Shown here: positions 24,949 through 34,134 of the stretch, one piece after another
How the letters are laid out: each line of letters opens with the position of its first letter
How positions within the stretch are numbered: the first letter of the stretch is position 1
Origin: Christensenella sp. UBA4379
Lineage (GTDB): Bacteria; Bacillota; Clostridia; Christensenellales; Aristaeellaceae
Direction: 5' to 3'
DNA length: 64,000 nt
Assembly: GCA_002391225.1 (NCBI GenBank)
Contig: DGRV01000021.1
Coordinates: 45,752 to 109,751, forward strand
Notes under the pieces: generated by a model
Told to the model about the DNA's origin: nothing
Seen by the model: only the letters and a program-made list of their open reading frames with translations
The model's database searches: none
Position numbers and translations under genes: made by a program

Positions 24949-26376
24949 ATGAACAGGCTGCTCAAAAACGTATCGCTGGTTCTGGTCCTGTGCCTGCTGT
25001 TTGCCGCCCTGCCCGCCGGCATGGCGGAGGGAGCGGTCGACCCTGATCTGACCTGCACCATCACCCTGGGCAACTGGCCGGCGGACACCGCGCCAGAGGC
25101 GGAAAAGGCCCTGTTCGAGGGCTACAAGGCCACCATGGCCAGGCTGTACCCCAACGTGACGCTGGTGCCGGATTATTACTCCTACACCCTGAGCAACTAT
25201 GTGCCCATGGCCAAGGGCAACACGGCGCCCAGCATTTTCCAGCCCCCCTTCACCGATCCCCAGCTGCTGATCAGCCAGCACCTGGTGGGCGACGTGACCG
25301 ACGCCCTGGAGGCCTACGGCGTGCTGGACAAGTTCAGCCCTTCCTATGTGGAAATGCTGGCGGATGAAAACGGCCGCATCTACGGCCTGCCCAGGGACGG
25401 CTACGTGCTGGGCATGCACATCAACATCGACCTGTTCCGCCAGGCGGGCCTCATCGACGAGGAGGGCCTGCCCATTTACCCTAAGACCCTGCAGGAAATG
25501 GCCGAATACGGCCAGATCATCCGGGAAAAGACCGGCAAGGCGGGCCTGGTGTTCCCGGCCAGCGAGACCTACGGCGGCTGGCTGTTTACCAACATCGCCT
25601 GGAACTTCGGCTGTGTGGGCGATAGCGCCCTGGAATACCAGGACGAGGACGGCCGCTGGGTGTGCAATTTTACCTCCCCTGAGTGCGTCAAGGCCATGGA
25701 GTTCATGCGCGACCTCAAGTGGAAGTACGACATCCTGAACGCCGACGCCACCACCACCGACTGGGCCGGGGCTCATTCTCTGCTGGGTACCGGAGAAGCG
25801 GCCATGAACTTCGCCGCCGACGACAGCGTGGACCAGCCCACCGCCAACAAGGGCCTGCCGGTAGAGGACTTCGCCCTGATTCCCTTCCCCGCCGGAGAGG
25901 CGGGCCGCTATGCCCTGGCGGGCGGCACCTGCTATATGTTTGCCCCCAACATCACCAAGGACCAGGGGATCGCCCTGATGGCCTATCTGCAGGTCATCGG
26001 CAAGCTGCCCTTCCTCAATGACGAGATCATCGCCGGCATGCGGGCGGATTACGCCGCCAAGCGGGACCGCGGGGCCCCCGTGCTTCCCGCCATCAGCGCC
26101 TGGACGGACGAAGAATACAACGCCGCCAAGCAGGCCATCGTGGACGAATACTGCAACGTGGACATGCGGCTGTACCGGGACTTCTTCGATTCCCTTTCCG
26201 AGGGCACCATCACCCTGAAATCCGAGGAGCCGGTGTTCGCCCAGCAGCTGTACCGGGAGCTGACCGCTGTGATCCAGCGCATGATCACCCGGGAAGGCGC
26301 GGACGTGATGAAGGCCCTTCAGAAAGCCCAGGATTCCTTCCAGGAGTATCTGGACGACGAAATCAACGATTACTGA
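24949..26376 (+). CDS. ABC transporter substrate-binding protein (carbohydrate uptake, family 1)
   Basis: The 475-residue protein has a Sec signal peptide (MNRLLKNVSL to about residue 26, ending GMAEG) without a lipobox Cys at a clear place. Its body is of SBP_bac_1 type (YKATMARLYPNVTLVPDY, PMAKGNTAPSIFQPPF, RIYGLPRDGYVLGMHINIDL). It would catch a sugar or oligosaccharide outside the membrane and give it to the two permeases downstream. The ATG at 24949 has AAGGAGG nine bases upstream. No ATPase gene is present, so a shared MsmK-like ATPase elsewhere is expected. Confidence 0.9.
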   Translation: MNRLLKNVSLVLVLCLLFAALPAGMAEGAVDPDLTCTITLGNWPADTAPEAEKALFEGYKATMARLYPNVTLVPDYYSYTLSNYVPMAKGNTAPSIFQPPFTDPQLLISQHLVGDVTDALEAYGVLDKFSPSYVEMLADENGRIYGLPRDGYVLGMHINIDLFRQAGLIDEEGLPIYPKTLQEMAEYGQIIREKTGKAGLVFPASETYGGWLFTNIAWNFGCVGDSALEYQDEDGRWVCNFTSPECVKAMEFMRDLKWKYDILNADATTTDWAGAHSLLGTGEAAMNFAADDSVDQPTANKGLPVEDFALIPFPAGEAGRYALAGGTCYMFAPNITKDQGIALMAYLQVIGKLPFLNDEIIAGMRADYAAKRDRGAPVLPAISAWTDEEYNAAKQAIVDEYCNVDMRLYRDFFDSLSEGTITLKSEEPVFAQQLYRELTAVIQRMITREGADVMKALQKAQDSFQEYLDDEINDY

Positions 26377-26387
26377 TATGATTCATT

Positions 26388-26429
26388 GAAAACATGCCGG
26401 TCGGCCTGCGCCATGGCCGGCATGTTTTC
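26388..26429 (+). terminator. intercistronic hairpin between binding protein and permease genes
   Basis: Perfect 13-base arms GAAAACATGCCGG and CCGGCATGTTTTC surround 16 bases. The place and T-rich 3' side suggest partial termination, giving more binding protein than permease, as is usual in sugar ABC operons. Confidence 0.65.
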
Positions 26430-26456
26430 ATCAACGCACGCGCTGGGGGAAACCGT

Positions 26457-27365
26457 ATGGACGGAAAAAGCACCCGGGCCCGGAGACGCGGGAAAACGGG
26501 AGAAAACATCAAATCCTGGCTGATTATGCTGCCCGGCCTGCTCCTGATGACCTTCTTTGTGTGGGAGCCGCTGTTTGAAAGCATCCGCATGAGCCTGTAC
26601 AAGACCAGGAACGTGGAGCTGGTCCGCTACATCGGGCTGGACAATTTCATCAGCGTCATGAGCAAGGACGACTTTCTGCAGGCCCTGACGAATACCTTTA
26701 CCTACACCTTCTGGTCCCTGCTGATCGGCTTTGGCCTGCCGATTCTGCTGGCCCTGCTCATCGGGGAAACCAGGCGCGGCAAGGGCTTTTTCCGCACGGC
26801 GGCCTACCTGCCCAACATGCTGCCGGGCCTGGCGGTCATCATCCTGTGGTCGGCCTTCTTTTCGGGAGAAAAGTCCGGCGTGCTCAACATCCTGCTGGGC
26901 AGGCTGGGCGTGCCGCCCCAGTCCTACCTGACCAATTACCGTCTGGTGATTCCCATCATCATCGTCATCGCCACCTGGAAAGGGGCGGGGGCCACGGCCC
27001 TGATCTACATGGCGGGGATGTCCGGGATCAACGCGGAGCTGTACGAGGCGGCGGCCATCGACGGGGCCACGGTGTGGCAGCGGGTCGTGCACATCCTCCT
27101 GCCCGCTATCCGCAAGCTGGCGGGGACGCTGCTGATTCTGCAGATCATCTCCGTGTTCCAGATCATGTACGAGCCCATGGTGCTCACCAAGGGCGGGCCG
27201 GACAATGCCTCCCTGTCCCTGATGCAGCTGATGTGGCAGTACGCCTTCGGCGGCTCCATGAATTACGGCAAGGCCTCCGCGGTGGCCGTGATCGTGACCG
27301 TCATCCTCCTGCTCATGACCGCCGTCTATTCCTATTTCAACCGAAAAGAATCCGACTGGGACTAA
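26457..27365 (+). CDS. ABC transporter permease, sugar type (LplB/UgpA-like)
   Basis: The 302-residue protein has six membrane segments and the BPD_transp_1 EAA loop, seen as YEAAAIDGATVWQRVVHILLP. Such permeases pair with a MalG-like partner, which is the next gene, to form the import channel. The ATG at 26457 gives a basic N-terminal tail (KSTRARRRGK) before helix 1. The gene is 14 bases from the next permease and under the LacI-type operator upstream of the binding protein. Confidence 0.92.
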   Translation: MDGKSTRARRRGKTGENIKSWLIMLPGLLLMTFFVWEPLFESIRMSLYKTRNVELVRYIGLDNFISVMSKDDFLQALTNTFTYTFWSLLIGFGLPILLALLIGETRRGKGFFRTAAYLPNMLPGLAVIILWSAFFSGEKSGVLNILLGRLGVPPQSYLTNYRLVIPIIIVIATWKGAGATALIYMAGMSGINAELYEAAAIDGATVWQRVVHILLPAIRKLAGTLLILQIISVFQIMYEPMVLTKGGPDNASLSLMQLMWQYAFGGSMNYGKASAVAVIVTVILLLMTAVYSYFNRKESDWD

Positions 27366-27378
27366 GAAAGGGGGATTT

Positions 27379-28254
27379 ATGTCCATGAGCCATCCGCAGC
27401 GCACCGGCGTGATCCGGGAATACGACATGCATTCCCCTTCCGTCCGGGCTGGGTACGGCGTGATCCTTTTCCTGTGCGGGATCATGGTGGTGATCGCCCT
27501 GTTCCCGCTGGTCTGGGTCATCCTGGCAGGCTTTAAGGACCTGAAGGAATTTGTCTCCAGCACCAGCATCCTGCCCAGGAGCTTTGATATTCAGACCTTC
27601 GTGACCACCTGGAATCAGCTGGGCATCGCCAAGAACTACTTAAACTCCTTTATCTCGGTGGCGGGCAGCGTGGTCTGCGCCCTGATCTTCAACGGCCTGC
27701 TGGGCTACGGCCTGGGCATCCTCAAGCCCAAGGGCTACGGCGTGGTCAAAAAGCTGGTGATGCTCTCCCTGCTCATGCCCACCACCATCAGCATCGTGCC
27801 CCTGTTTATGAACATCCAGAAGCTCGGGCTGGGCAATTCCTTTTTGCCCCTGTGGCTCTCCTACGGGGCCAACGCGATGTATGTCATCTTGTTCGTGCAG
27901 TTCTTTGAATCGCTTCCCTCGTCCATCATAGAGGCCAGCCGCATCGACGGCTGCAGCCAGCTGCAGATCTTTTTCCGGATCGTGCTGCCCCTGTCCAAGC
28001 CCATCTGCTCGGTGGTGGCCATCTTCGCCATCAACGCCGCCTGGTCGGACTTCCTGCTGCCGTACCTGGTGCTGCGGGGCGGAGAGCTGCAGACGGTGAT
28101 GGTGCGCCTCTTCGTGTTCAGCACGGAGCAGACGGTGAACGCCGACGCCATGATGCGCTCGGTGGTGTTCTCCATGATCCCGCCCATCATCCTGTTCTTC
28201 ATCTTCCAGAAACAGCTGACGGAAAACTCGGTTTCCGTGGGCATCAAGGGTTGA
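27379..28254 (+). CDS. ABC transporter permease, sugar type (LplC/MalG-like)
   Basis: The 291-residue protein has six membrane segments and the EAA loop IIEASRIDGCSQLQIFFRIVLP. It ends in the typical tail QKQLTENSVSVGIKG seen in the MalG/LplC group. With the previous gene it forms the channel of one importer. The ATG at 27379 has an AAGGGGG site. A palindromic repeat begins immediately after its stop and separates it from the first GH65 gene. Confidence 0.92.
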   Translation: MSMSHPQRTGVIREYDMHSPSVRAGYGVILFLCGIMVVIALFPLVWVILAGFKDLKEFVSSTSILPRSFDIQTFVTTWNQLGIAKNYLNSFISVAGSVVCALIFNGLLGYGLGILKPKGYGVVKKLVMLSLLMPTTISIVPLFMNIQKLGLGNSFLPLWLSYGANAMYVILFVQFFESLPSSIIEASRIDGCSQLQIFFRIVLPLSKPICSVVAIFAINAAWSDFLLPYLVLRGGELQTVMVRLFVFSTEQTVNADAMMRSVVFSMIPPIILFFIFQKQLTENSVSVGIKG

Positions 28255-28413
28255 TACTAATCTCTGGTAAAACCGCTAAATCTTGCACGCGTCTTTGACG
28301 CTTGCTCAGCGTCACCCACCCTCACCGTACCTACGGGTACGCTTTCGTGCGGGTTCCTTGACCAAGCGCCAAATCCACGCACAATCTCTTAGCATTTTTA
28401 CCAGATCTTAGTA
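28255..28413. repeat. MITE-like palindromic element of about 159 bp
   Basis: The ends form imperfect inverted repeats (TACTAA-x-x-TCTGGTAAAA on the left; its complement TTTTTACCAGATCTTAGTA on the right). Inside are further paired parts, GCTAAATCTTGCACGCG with CGCACAATCTCTTAGC and a GACGC/GCGTC hairpin, so the whole can fold into one long structure. It carries no coding frame. It starts right after a stop codon and ends at the next gene's ribosome site. No second copy was seen in this window. Confidence 0.6.
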
Positions 28414-28427
28414 TGAGGGAGGAGCAT

Positions 28428-30710
28428 ATGGCAAAAAAAGCGGATGTGTATTTCAAGGTCGATCCCTGGAAGGTGATCGAGGAGGGCTTCGACCCCGCCT
28501 ATTCCCGGGTCAGCGAATCGGTTTTTTCCCTGGCCAACGAAACCATGGGGGTGCGCGGCTGCTTTGACGAAGGCGGCAGCGTCGATTCGCTGAGGGGCAT
28601 GTATACCAACGGCGTCTACGAGATCGAGCCCATCGGCAAAAGCTACCGGGGCATCATCGATCGGACCCATTTTATGATCCCCACCGCCGACTGGCTGATG
28701 ACGGGCCTGAGCGTGGACGGGGAAACGCTGGATTTAGGGCGGGTCCGCTTCCGGGATTTCCACCGGGAGCTGGACATGCGGGCCGGCACCCTGACCAGGA
28801 GCTTCCTCTGGCAGACGGCCACCGGCAAGGAGCTCCGGCTGACCTTCCTGCGCTTCCTGGACCAGGAACGCCGGGAGCGGGCCTATCAGCGCGTTACCCT
28901 GGAAGCCCTGAATTTCTCCGGGACGGTGGAATATTGGTCCGGCCTATCCTTTGACGTAACCCACGAGGGAGCCGGAAAATGCTACTGGCAGGACACCCGC
29001 GCAGAAGCGGGGGAGGGCTGCCTGATGCTTTCATCCGGCACCGTCCGCTCCCGTCAGGAGGTCTTTGCCGGAGCGCTGATTGGGATACCCGGAGAGCCCC
29101 AGGCGGAGGTCCGGGGCAAAACGGCCCGGCTGCGCGCCGCCCTGTCCCTGCGCTGCGGGGAGCCCGTGACCGTGGACAAGCGGGCGGTGATCCTCTTTGA
29201 GGAGGGCTTAAACGGCGAGGCGCTTTGGCAGCGGGGCCTTCGCGCCCTGGCGGAATGTGAAAAAACGCCGCTGGACGAGGCCCTGGAAGCCCAGAAGCGT
29301 TACTGGGACAGCTACTGGCGCACCTCGGACGTGGAGATCGAAGCCGCGGACGAAGACGCGGCGGCAGAGCAGCAGGGCATCCGCTTTTGCAGCTTCCAGC
29401 TGGCCCAGACCTATAACGGCGGCTCCATGCGCCACAACATCGGGGCCAAGGGCCTGACCGGGGAAGCCTACAACGGACACGCCTTCTGGGATACCGAGGC
29501 CGGGTGCCTGCCCTTCTATCTGTTTACCAGCCCCGAAGCAGCCAAAAACCTTTTGCTGTTCCGCTATAACACCCTGCCCCAGGCCCTGGAGCGGGCGCGG
29601 ATGCTGGACTGCCGGGGGGCCTGCTATCCCATCGCCACCCTGAACGGGCAGGAGGCCTGCTCCCTGTGGCAGCACGCCAGCCTGCAGCTCCAGCCCAGCA
29701 CGGCCGTGGCCTACGGCGTCTGGCACTACGTGCAGGTGACCGGAGACGAGGAATTCCTCTGGACCTACGGGGCGGAAATGCTGCTTCAAATCGCCCGCTT
29801 CCTGGTCAGCCGGGTGGAAAAGGGCGGCCGGACGGGCCGGTACGGCTTCTTTGGCGTCATGGGCCCGGACGAGTTCCACATGATGGTGAACAACAACGCC
29901 TACACCAACTACATGGGCAAGCGCTCCCTGTCCTGCGCGTGCGAAACCCTTATGAAGATGCGTGGGGAGCGGCCTCAAGCCTATGCCGCTCTGGCGGAAA
30001 AGACCGGGCTTCAGGAAGAGGAAATCGCCCTCTGGCAGACTGTGGCGGAGCAGATGTATCTCCCCATGGATGAAAACGGTCTGATCGAGCAGCACGACGG
30101 GTATTTTGACCTCCCGCACACGGACATTCACAGCATTCCGGTGACCGATTTTCCGCTGTACGACCACTGGTCCTACGACCGGATCTACCGTTCGGACATG
30201 ATCAAGCAGCCGGATGTGCTGATGATGCTGTATCTCTATAATTCCTCTTTCTCTACTCAGGTAAAGCGCGTGAACTATGAATTCTACGAGCCGCGCACCA
30301 TTCACGAATCCTCCCTGTCTCCCGCCATCCATTCCGTGCTGGCGGCGGAGCTGGAGAAAATGGAGGAGGCCGTCCGCTTTTTTGGCTTCGCCACCCGCCT
30401 CGATTTGGACAATTACAACCGCAACACTCGGGAAGGCCTGCACATCACCAGCATCGCCCTGGCCTGGATCAACATCGTGTACGGCTTTGCCGGCCTGCGC
30501 AGCGACGGGGAGGGGCTCCGCTTTGCCCCGCGCTTGCCGAAGCGGTGGAAAAAGCTGACCTTCTTCCTGCTCTACCGGGGCCGCGTGATCCGCGTCCGCA
30601 TGGAGGAGGGGAAAACCGGCTTCATGCTGACGGAGGGCGAACCGCTGACGGTGCTGGTATACGGCCGGCCCTGCCGGCTGGACAAGACGGAGCAGATCGT
30701 TCCGGCCTGA
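28428..30710 (+). CDS. GH65 family glycoside hydrolase/phosphorylase (alpha-glucoside phosphorylase type), copy 1
   Basis: The 760-residue protein has the GH65 N-terminal beta-sandwich, then a catalytic (alpha/alpha)6 barrel with NGHAFWDTEAG, the catalytic Glu in MGPDEFHMMVNNNAYTN and IKQPDVLM. The loop HESSLSPAIHS would bind phosphate. GH65 enzymes split maltose, trehalose, kojibiose, nigerose or related alpha-glucosides with phosphate, giving beta-glucose 1-phosphate. No signal peptide is present, so it acts in the cytoplasm on imported sugar. ATG 28428 has GGGAGGAG upstream. Linkage preference cannot be read safely. Confidence 0.88.
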   Translation: MAKKADVYFKVDPWKVIEEGFDPAYSRVSESVFSLANETMGVRGCFDEGGSVDSLRGMYTNGVYEIEPIGKSYRGIIDRTHFMIPTADWLMTGLSVDGETLDLGRVRFRDFHRELDMRAGTLTRSFLWQTATGKELRLTFLRFLDQERRERAYQRVTLEALNFSGTVEYWSGLSFDVTHEGAGKCYWQDTRAEAGEGCLMLSSGTVRSRQEVFAGALIGIPGEPQAEVRGKTARLRAALSLRCGEPVTVDKRAVILFEEGLNGEALWQRGLRALAECEKTPLDEALEAQKRYWDSYWRTSDVEIEAADEDAAAEQQGIRFCSFQLAQTYNGGSMRHNIGAKGLTGEAYNGHAFWDTEAGCLPFYLFTSPEAAKNLLLFRYNTLPQALERARMLDCRGACYPIATLNGQEACSLWQHASLQLQPSTAVAYGVWHYVQVTGDEEFLWTYGAEMLLQIARFLVSRVEKGGRTGRYGFFGVMGPDEFHMMVNNNAYTNYMGKRSLSCACETLMKMRGERPQAYAALAEKTGLQEEEIALWQTVAEQMYLPMDENGLIEQHDGYFDLPHTDIHSIPVTDFPLYDHWSYDRIYRSDMIKQPDVLMMLYLYNSSFSTQVKRVNYEFYEPRTIHESSLSPAIHSVLAAELEKMEEAVRFFGFATRLDLDNYNRNTREGLHITSIALAWINIVYGFAGLRSDGEGLRFAPRLPKRWKKLTFFLLYRGRVIRVRMEEGKTGFMLTEGEPLTVLVYGRPCRLDKTEQIVPA

Positions 30711-30718
30711 ACAAAACC

Positions 30719-30746
30719 GTCCGCCTGCTGAGATCAGCGGGCGGAC
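30719..30746 (+). other. intercistronic hairpin between the two GH65 genes
   Basis: GTCCGCC-TGCTGA pairs with TCAGC-GGGCGGAC around a tiny loop, without a T-run, 20 bases before the next start. It is probably an mRNA stability element rather than a terminator. Confidence 0.5.
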
Positions 30747-30765
30747 GATGCTTATGGAGGCAAGT

Positions 30766-32931
30766 ATGGACACCTGGTCGCTGGAAAAAATCGGCTTTAA
30801 CCCAAAGGACGCCGCGCTGGACGGCAACCGCTTCTTGTGCGCCAACGGATACCTGGGCCTTCGGGGCGTGCCGGAGGAAGCCGGGCCTTCCCTGTTTCCC
30901 GCCGTCACGCTGGCCGGGGTGTACGACCAGGTGCAGGACCGCTGGCGGGAGCCGGTCAACGCGCCGAACGGCCTGTACCTCCGCCTGACTTTGAACGGCC
31001 GCCCCATGGCACTGGGAAAGACGGACCCCGTCTGTCACCGCCAGAAAATCGACTATCGTAGCGGAATCTTTGAGCGGGAAACAGACTTTGGCCCGGCCAT
31101 TGTCCGCAGCCATCGCTTTGCGTCCATGGCGGACTGCCATCTGACACTGGATCGCTACGAAATGCGGTTCCGGGAGGACGGCGAGGCGGTCCTCCGGGCG
31201 GGCGTTTCCACGGACATCTGGGACATCAACGGCCCGCATCTGTCCGGCTTTGCGTATCAAGGGGGCGACGCCCTGCTGGCCCATGCCCTCACCGGGGAAA
31301 AGGGCATCCGGGTGGCCGTGGCCCAGAGCCTGCGGACGGAGGATGGGGGAGAAGAAAGCGTGGAGGAGACGGAGCAGGGCGTGTTCCGGGTCCTTCGCCG
31401 GGCGGTGCAGGCGGGCAGCGTTTGGACGGTTTCGGTTTTCTCGGCGGTCTTTACCTCCCTGGACGGGGCGGACCCGGAAAAAGCCGCGGTCAAGACCTGC
31501 CTTCGGGCAAAGGAAGAGGGTTTCAGCGCCTGCCTGCGGGCCCACGAGGAGGCCTGGGAAAATATCTGGGAAAGCTCGGAAATCGTCCTGGAGGGGGACG
31601 ACACCGCCGCCCGGGCCCTGCACGCCAGCCAGTATCATTTAAACGCCATCGCGCCCCGTCATTCGGACCGCCTGTCCATTCCCGCCCGGGGCCTCTCCGG
31701 GCAGACCTACAAGGGCGCAGTTTTCTGGGACTCCGAAATCTTTTTCTTCCCCATGTTCGTCCACACCCAGCCGAAGATCGCCCGGTCTCTGCTGCGCTAC
31801 CGCATTGATACTCTGCCGGGGGCCATCAAAAAAGCGGAGGAATACGGGTACCGCGGGGCCTTTTACCCCTGGGAAAGCCAGGAAGGGGGCGTGGAGGGCT
31901 GCACCAACTTTAACGTGGTGGACGTCTTCACCCACCGGCCTGTGCGCACCTATTTTCGGGACAAGCAGATCCACATCAGCGCGGACGTCGTCTACGCCCT
32001 GCGCAGCTATTATGAGATTACTGGCGACCGCTCCCTGCTGGAGGAGGGCGGGGCCCGGGTCATCCTGGAATGCGCCCGCTTCTATCTGAGCCGGGCCTGC
32101 GCCCACGTGGATGACGAGCGGGTGGATTTTGACGACGTGATCGGCCCGGACGAATACCACGAGCGGGTGCGGAACAACGCCTTCACCAACCAGATGATCC
32201 GCCATTGCCTGAATACTGCCCTGGAGCTCAGGGAGGTCTTTTCCGACCGGCCGGAGCGGTTTTCCGCCCTGCTCCGGGAGCTTCATTATGAAAAGGACTG
32301 GGCGCTGCTCGCCCGGGTCCTGGAGCGCATCAGCCGCCCCAGGGTCAAAAACGGCGTAACTGAGCAGTTTGACGGCTACTTTGACCTGGAGGACTGCTCC
32401 CTGGACATGGTGCGCTCCCGCCTGCGTGACCCCCGGGAATACTGGGGCGGAGACCACGGCGTGGCGGGCACCACGCAGATCATCAAGCAGGCCGACGTGA
32501 TCGCCATGGCGGCCCTGTTTCCCGATGTCTTCCCGGACGATCAGCTAAACGCCAACTGGGCCTATTACGAGCCCCGAACGGAGCACGGATCGAGCCTGTC
32601 CGCGTGCATGTACGCCCTGACCGCCTGCCGCATCGGCCGGCTGGAGGAGGCCTGGAAGCTGTTCCTCAAAACCGCTGAAATTGACGTGAGCGGCGAAGGA
32701 AAGCAGTGGGCCGGGGAAATCTACATCGGCGGCACGCACCCGGCCTCCAACGGCGGGGCCTGGATGATCGCCGCCCTGGGCTTTGCCGGCCTCAAGATGC
32801 GAAACGGCCGGATCGAAATTAACCCCCGCCTGCCAAAGACGGTAAAGCGCCTCCGCTTCCCCGTCACGGCGTCCGGAAAAAGATTCATCATCGACATCAC
32901 CCAAGCAGGGGGAAAAATCCTTCCGGCATAA
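30766..32931 (+). CDS. GH65 family glycoside hydrolase/phosphorylase, copy 2
   Basis: The 721-residue protein shares the GH65 layout with its neighbour but is distant in detail: GYLGLRGVPEE near the start, KGAVFWDSEIFFFP, catalytic Glu in VIGPDEYHERVRNNAFTNQ, IKQADVIAM and the phosphate loop EHGSSLSACMYA. It is likely a cytoplasmic disaccharide phosphorylase with another specificity than copy 1. ATG 30766 is chosen because GGAGG stands six bases before it; two upstream ATGs lack a site. It ends the operon that starts at the binding protein gene. Confidence 0.88.
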   Translation: MDTWSLEKIGFNPKDAALDGNRFLCANGYLGLRGVPEEAGPSLFPAVTLAGVYDQVQDRWREPVNAPNGLYLRLTLNGRPMALGKTDPVCHRQKIDYRSGIFERETDFGPAIVRSHRFASMADCHLTLDRYEMRFREDGEAVLRAGVSTDIWDINGPHLSGFAYQGGDALLAHALTGEKGIRVAVAQSLRTEDGGEESVEETEQGVFRVLRRAVQAGSVWTVSVFSAVFTSLDGADPEKAAVKTCLRAKEEGFSACLRAHEEAWENIWESSEIVLEGDDTAARALHASQYHLNAIAPRHSDRLSIPARGLSGQTYKGAVFWDSEIFFFPMFVHTQPKIARSLLRYRIDTLPGAIKKAEEYGYRGAFYPWESQEGGVEGCTNFNVVDVFTHRPVRTYFRDKQIHISADVVYALRSYYEITGDRSLLEEGGARVILECARFYLSRACAHVDDERVDFDDVIGPDEYHERVRNNAFTNQMIRHCLNTALELREVFSDRPERFSALLRELHYEKDWALLARVLERISRPRVKNGVTEQFDGYFDLEDCSLDMVRSRLRDPREYWGGDHGVAGTTQIIKQADVIAMAALFPDVFPDDQLNANWAYYEPRTEHGSSLSACMYALTACRIGRLEEAWKLFLKTAEIDVSGEGKQWAGEIYIGGTHPASNGGAWMIAALGFAGLKMRNGRIEINPRLPKTVKRLRFPVTASGKRFIIDITQAGGKILPA

Positions 32932-32978
32932 AAGGGACCGGTGCAAAAAACTGCGTCAGCCCCTAAGGTTAAGCACGT

Positions 32979-33998
32979 TTATTCAGCTGAAATATTCCGC
33001 ACGCTGGCGCGCTCGACCAGGCGCACCGGGAGGATGACGGTCTGCTCCGGGGGGGCTTCGTGGCGAAGCTGGGCCAGGAGCATGTCGGTCGCCAGGATGC
33101 CCTTTAGTTCTGCGTCCTGGTGGATGGTGGTCAGGCCGGGGATGGTCAGCTGGGAGAGGTAGTTGTCGTCAAAGCCGACGATGGATTTGTCCCTGGGCAC
33201 CTGGACGCCGCACTCGTACAGGCCCGCCATGATGCCCGCGGCCAGCACGTCCGCCGAGGCAAAGATGCCGGTAATCTCGGGCCGCGCGCTCAAAGCGCGG
33301 CCCAGCTTTTTGCCCTCCTCCACGGTGATCTCCTGGGTGAAGACCAGGGCGGGATCAAAGGGAACGCCGAATTCGGCCAGCGCCCGCTGGTAGCCCTGCA
33401 GGCGCTTTTCAATGACGCCGCCCGGGCGGATGGAGGGCGAGGCGAAGGCGACGGACCGGTGGCCGTTTTCCAGCAGATGGCGGGCGGCGAGATAGCCGCC
33501 TTTTTCATCCTCCAGGCCGACGCTGTATACGCCGGGATGGTCCACATAGCTGTCGATCAGGACGAAGGGCGTGCGCAGGTTCAGGGTGGCGTTGAAAAAA
33601 TCATCCTGGAACATGCCGGTCAGGATCAGGCCGGACAGCCGCCAGCTGCGGCTGAGGGCGTCCAGCTCGGCGGCGTCCTCCACGGACCGCACCATCAGGT
33701 AGTAGCCCTCTTCCCTCGTGCGCTTTTCGATGCTGTCCACAAAGGCGCTGAGGAAGGGGTCGCTCATGGTGCTGCCGGTGTTCTGGGGCGTCAGATGGGT
33801 AATGACGCCGATGATGAAGGAATGATCGTTGGCCAGGGAACGGGCCGACATGCTGGGCACATAGTGCTCCCGCTCGATGATTTCCCAGATCTTTTTGACC
33901 AGCTCCGGAGAAACCCGGCTTTTCCGGTTGTGTACCACGTTGGAAACGGTGGTAATGCTGACGCCGGCTTCCGCGGCGATATCTCTTAAAGTGACCAT
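32979..33998 (-). CDS. LacI family transcriptional regulator
   Basis: The 339-residue protein has the LacI helix-turn-helix (TLRDIAAEAGVSITTVSNVV) and hinge helix (VPSMSARSLA), then a periplasmic-binding-like sugar domain ending in DKSIVGFDDNYLSQLTIPGL. It faces the ABC/GH65 operon end to end and lies beside the secreted genes at 34135-37120. Palindromes with a central CG before three of these units are the likely operators. ATG 33998 has only a weak GGAAAA site; a TTG four codons upstream is an alternative. Confidence 0.93.
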   Translation of the reverse strand: MVTLRDIAAEAGVSITTVSNVVHNRKSRVSPELVKKIWEIIEREHYVPSMSARSLANDHSFIIGVITHLTPQNTGSTMSDPFLSAFVDSIEKRTREEGYYLMVRSVEDAAELDALSRSWRLSGLILTGMFQDDFFNATLNLRTPFVLIDSYVDHPGVYSVGLEDEKGGYLAARHLLENGHRSVAFASPSIRPGGVIEKRLQGYQRALAEFGVPFDPALVFTQEITVEEGKKLGRALSARPEITGIFASADVLAAGIMAGLYECGVQVPRDKSIVGFDDNYLSQLTIPGLTTIHQDAELKGILATDMLLAQLRHEAPPEQTVILPVRLVERASVRNISAE

Positions 33999-34045
33999 GG
34001 CTTTTTCCAATTCGGCGTTCGGAGTTTGATATGTGCAACAGATTT

Positions 34046-34074
34046 AGTATATCGGGTTTTTAAGCAGGTTGCAA
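34046..34074 (-). promoter_or_regulatory. promoter of the lacI-type gene
   Basis: On the minus strand, TTGCAA (34069-34074) and TATACT (34046-34051) are 17 bases apart, about 48 bases before the start. No copy of the CG-centred operator overlaps it, so autoregulation is not evident. Confidence 0.6.
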
Positions 34075-34094
34075 CTGTTTTTCTTACAAAAAAA

Positions 34095-34117
34095 CGGAGG
34101 CAGGAAGACTGCCTCCG
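34095..34117 (-). terminator. rho-independent terminator
   Basis: CGGAGGCAG and CTGCCTCCG form a 9-bp stem; on the minus strand it is followed by seven T, ending the secreted-protein gene. Confidence 0.8.
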
Positions 34118-34134
34118 CGGGAAGTGAAGTGCTA

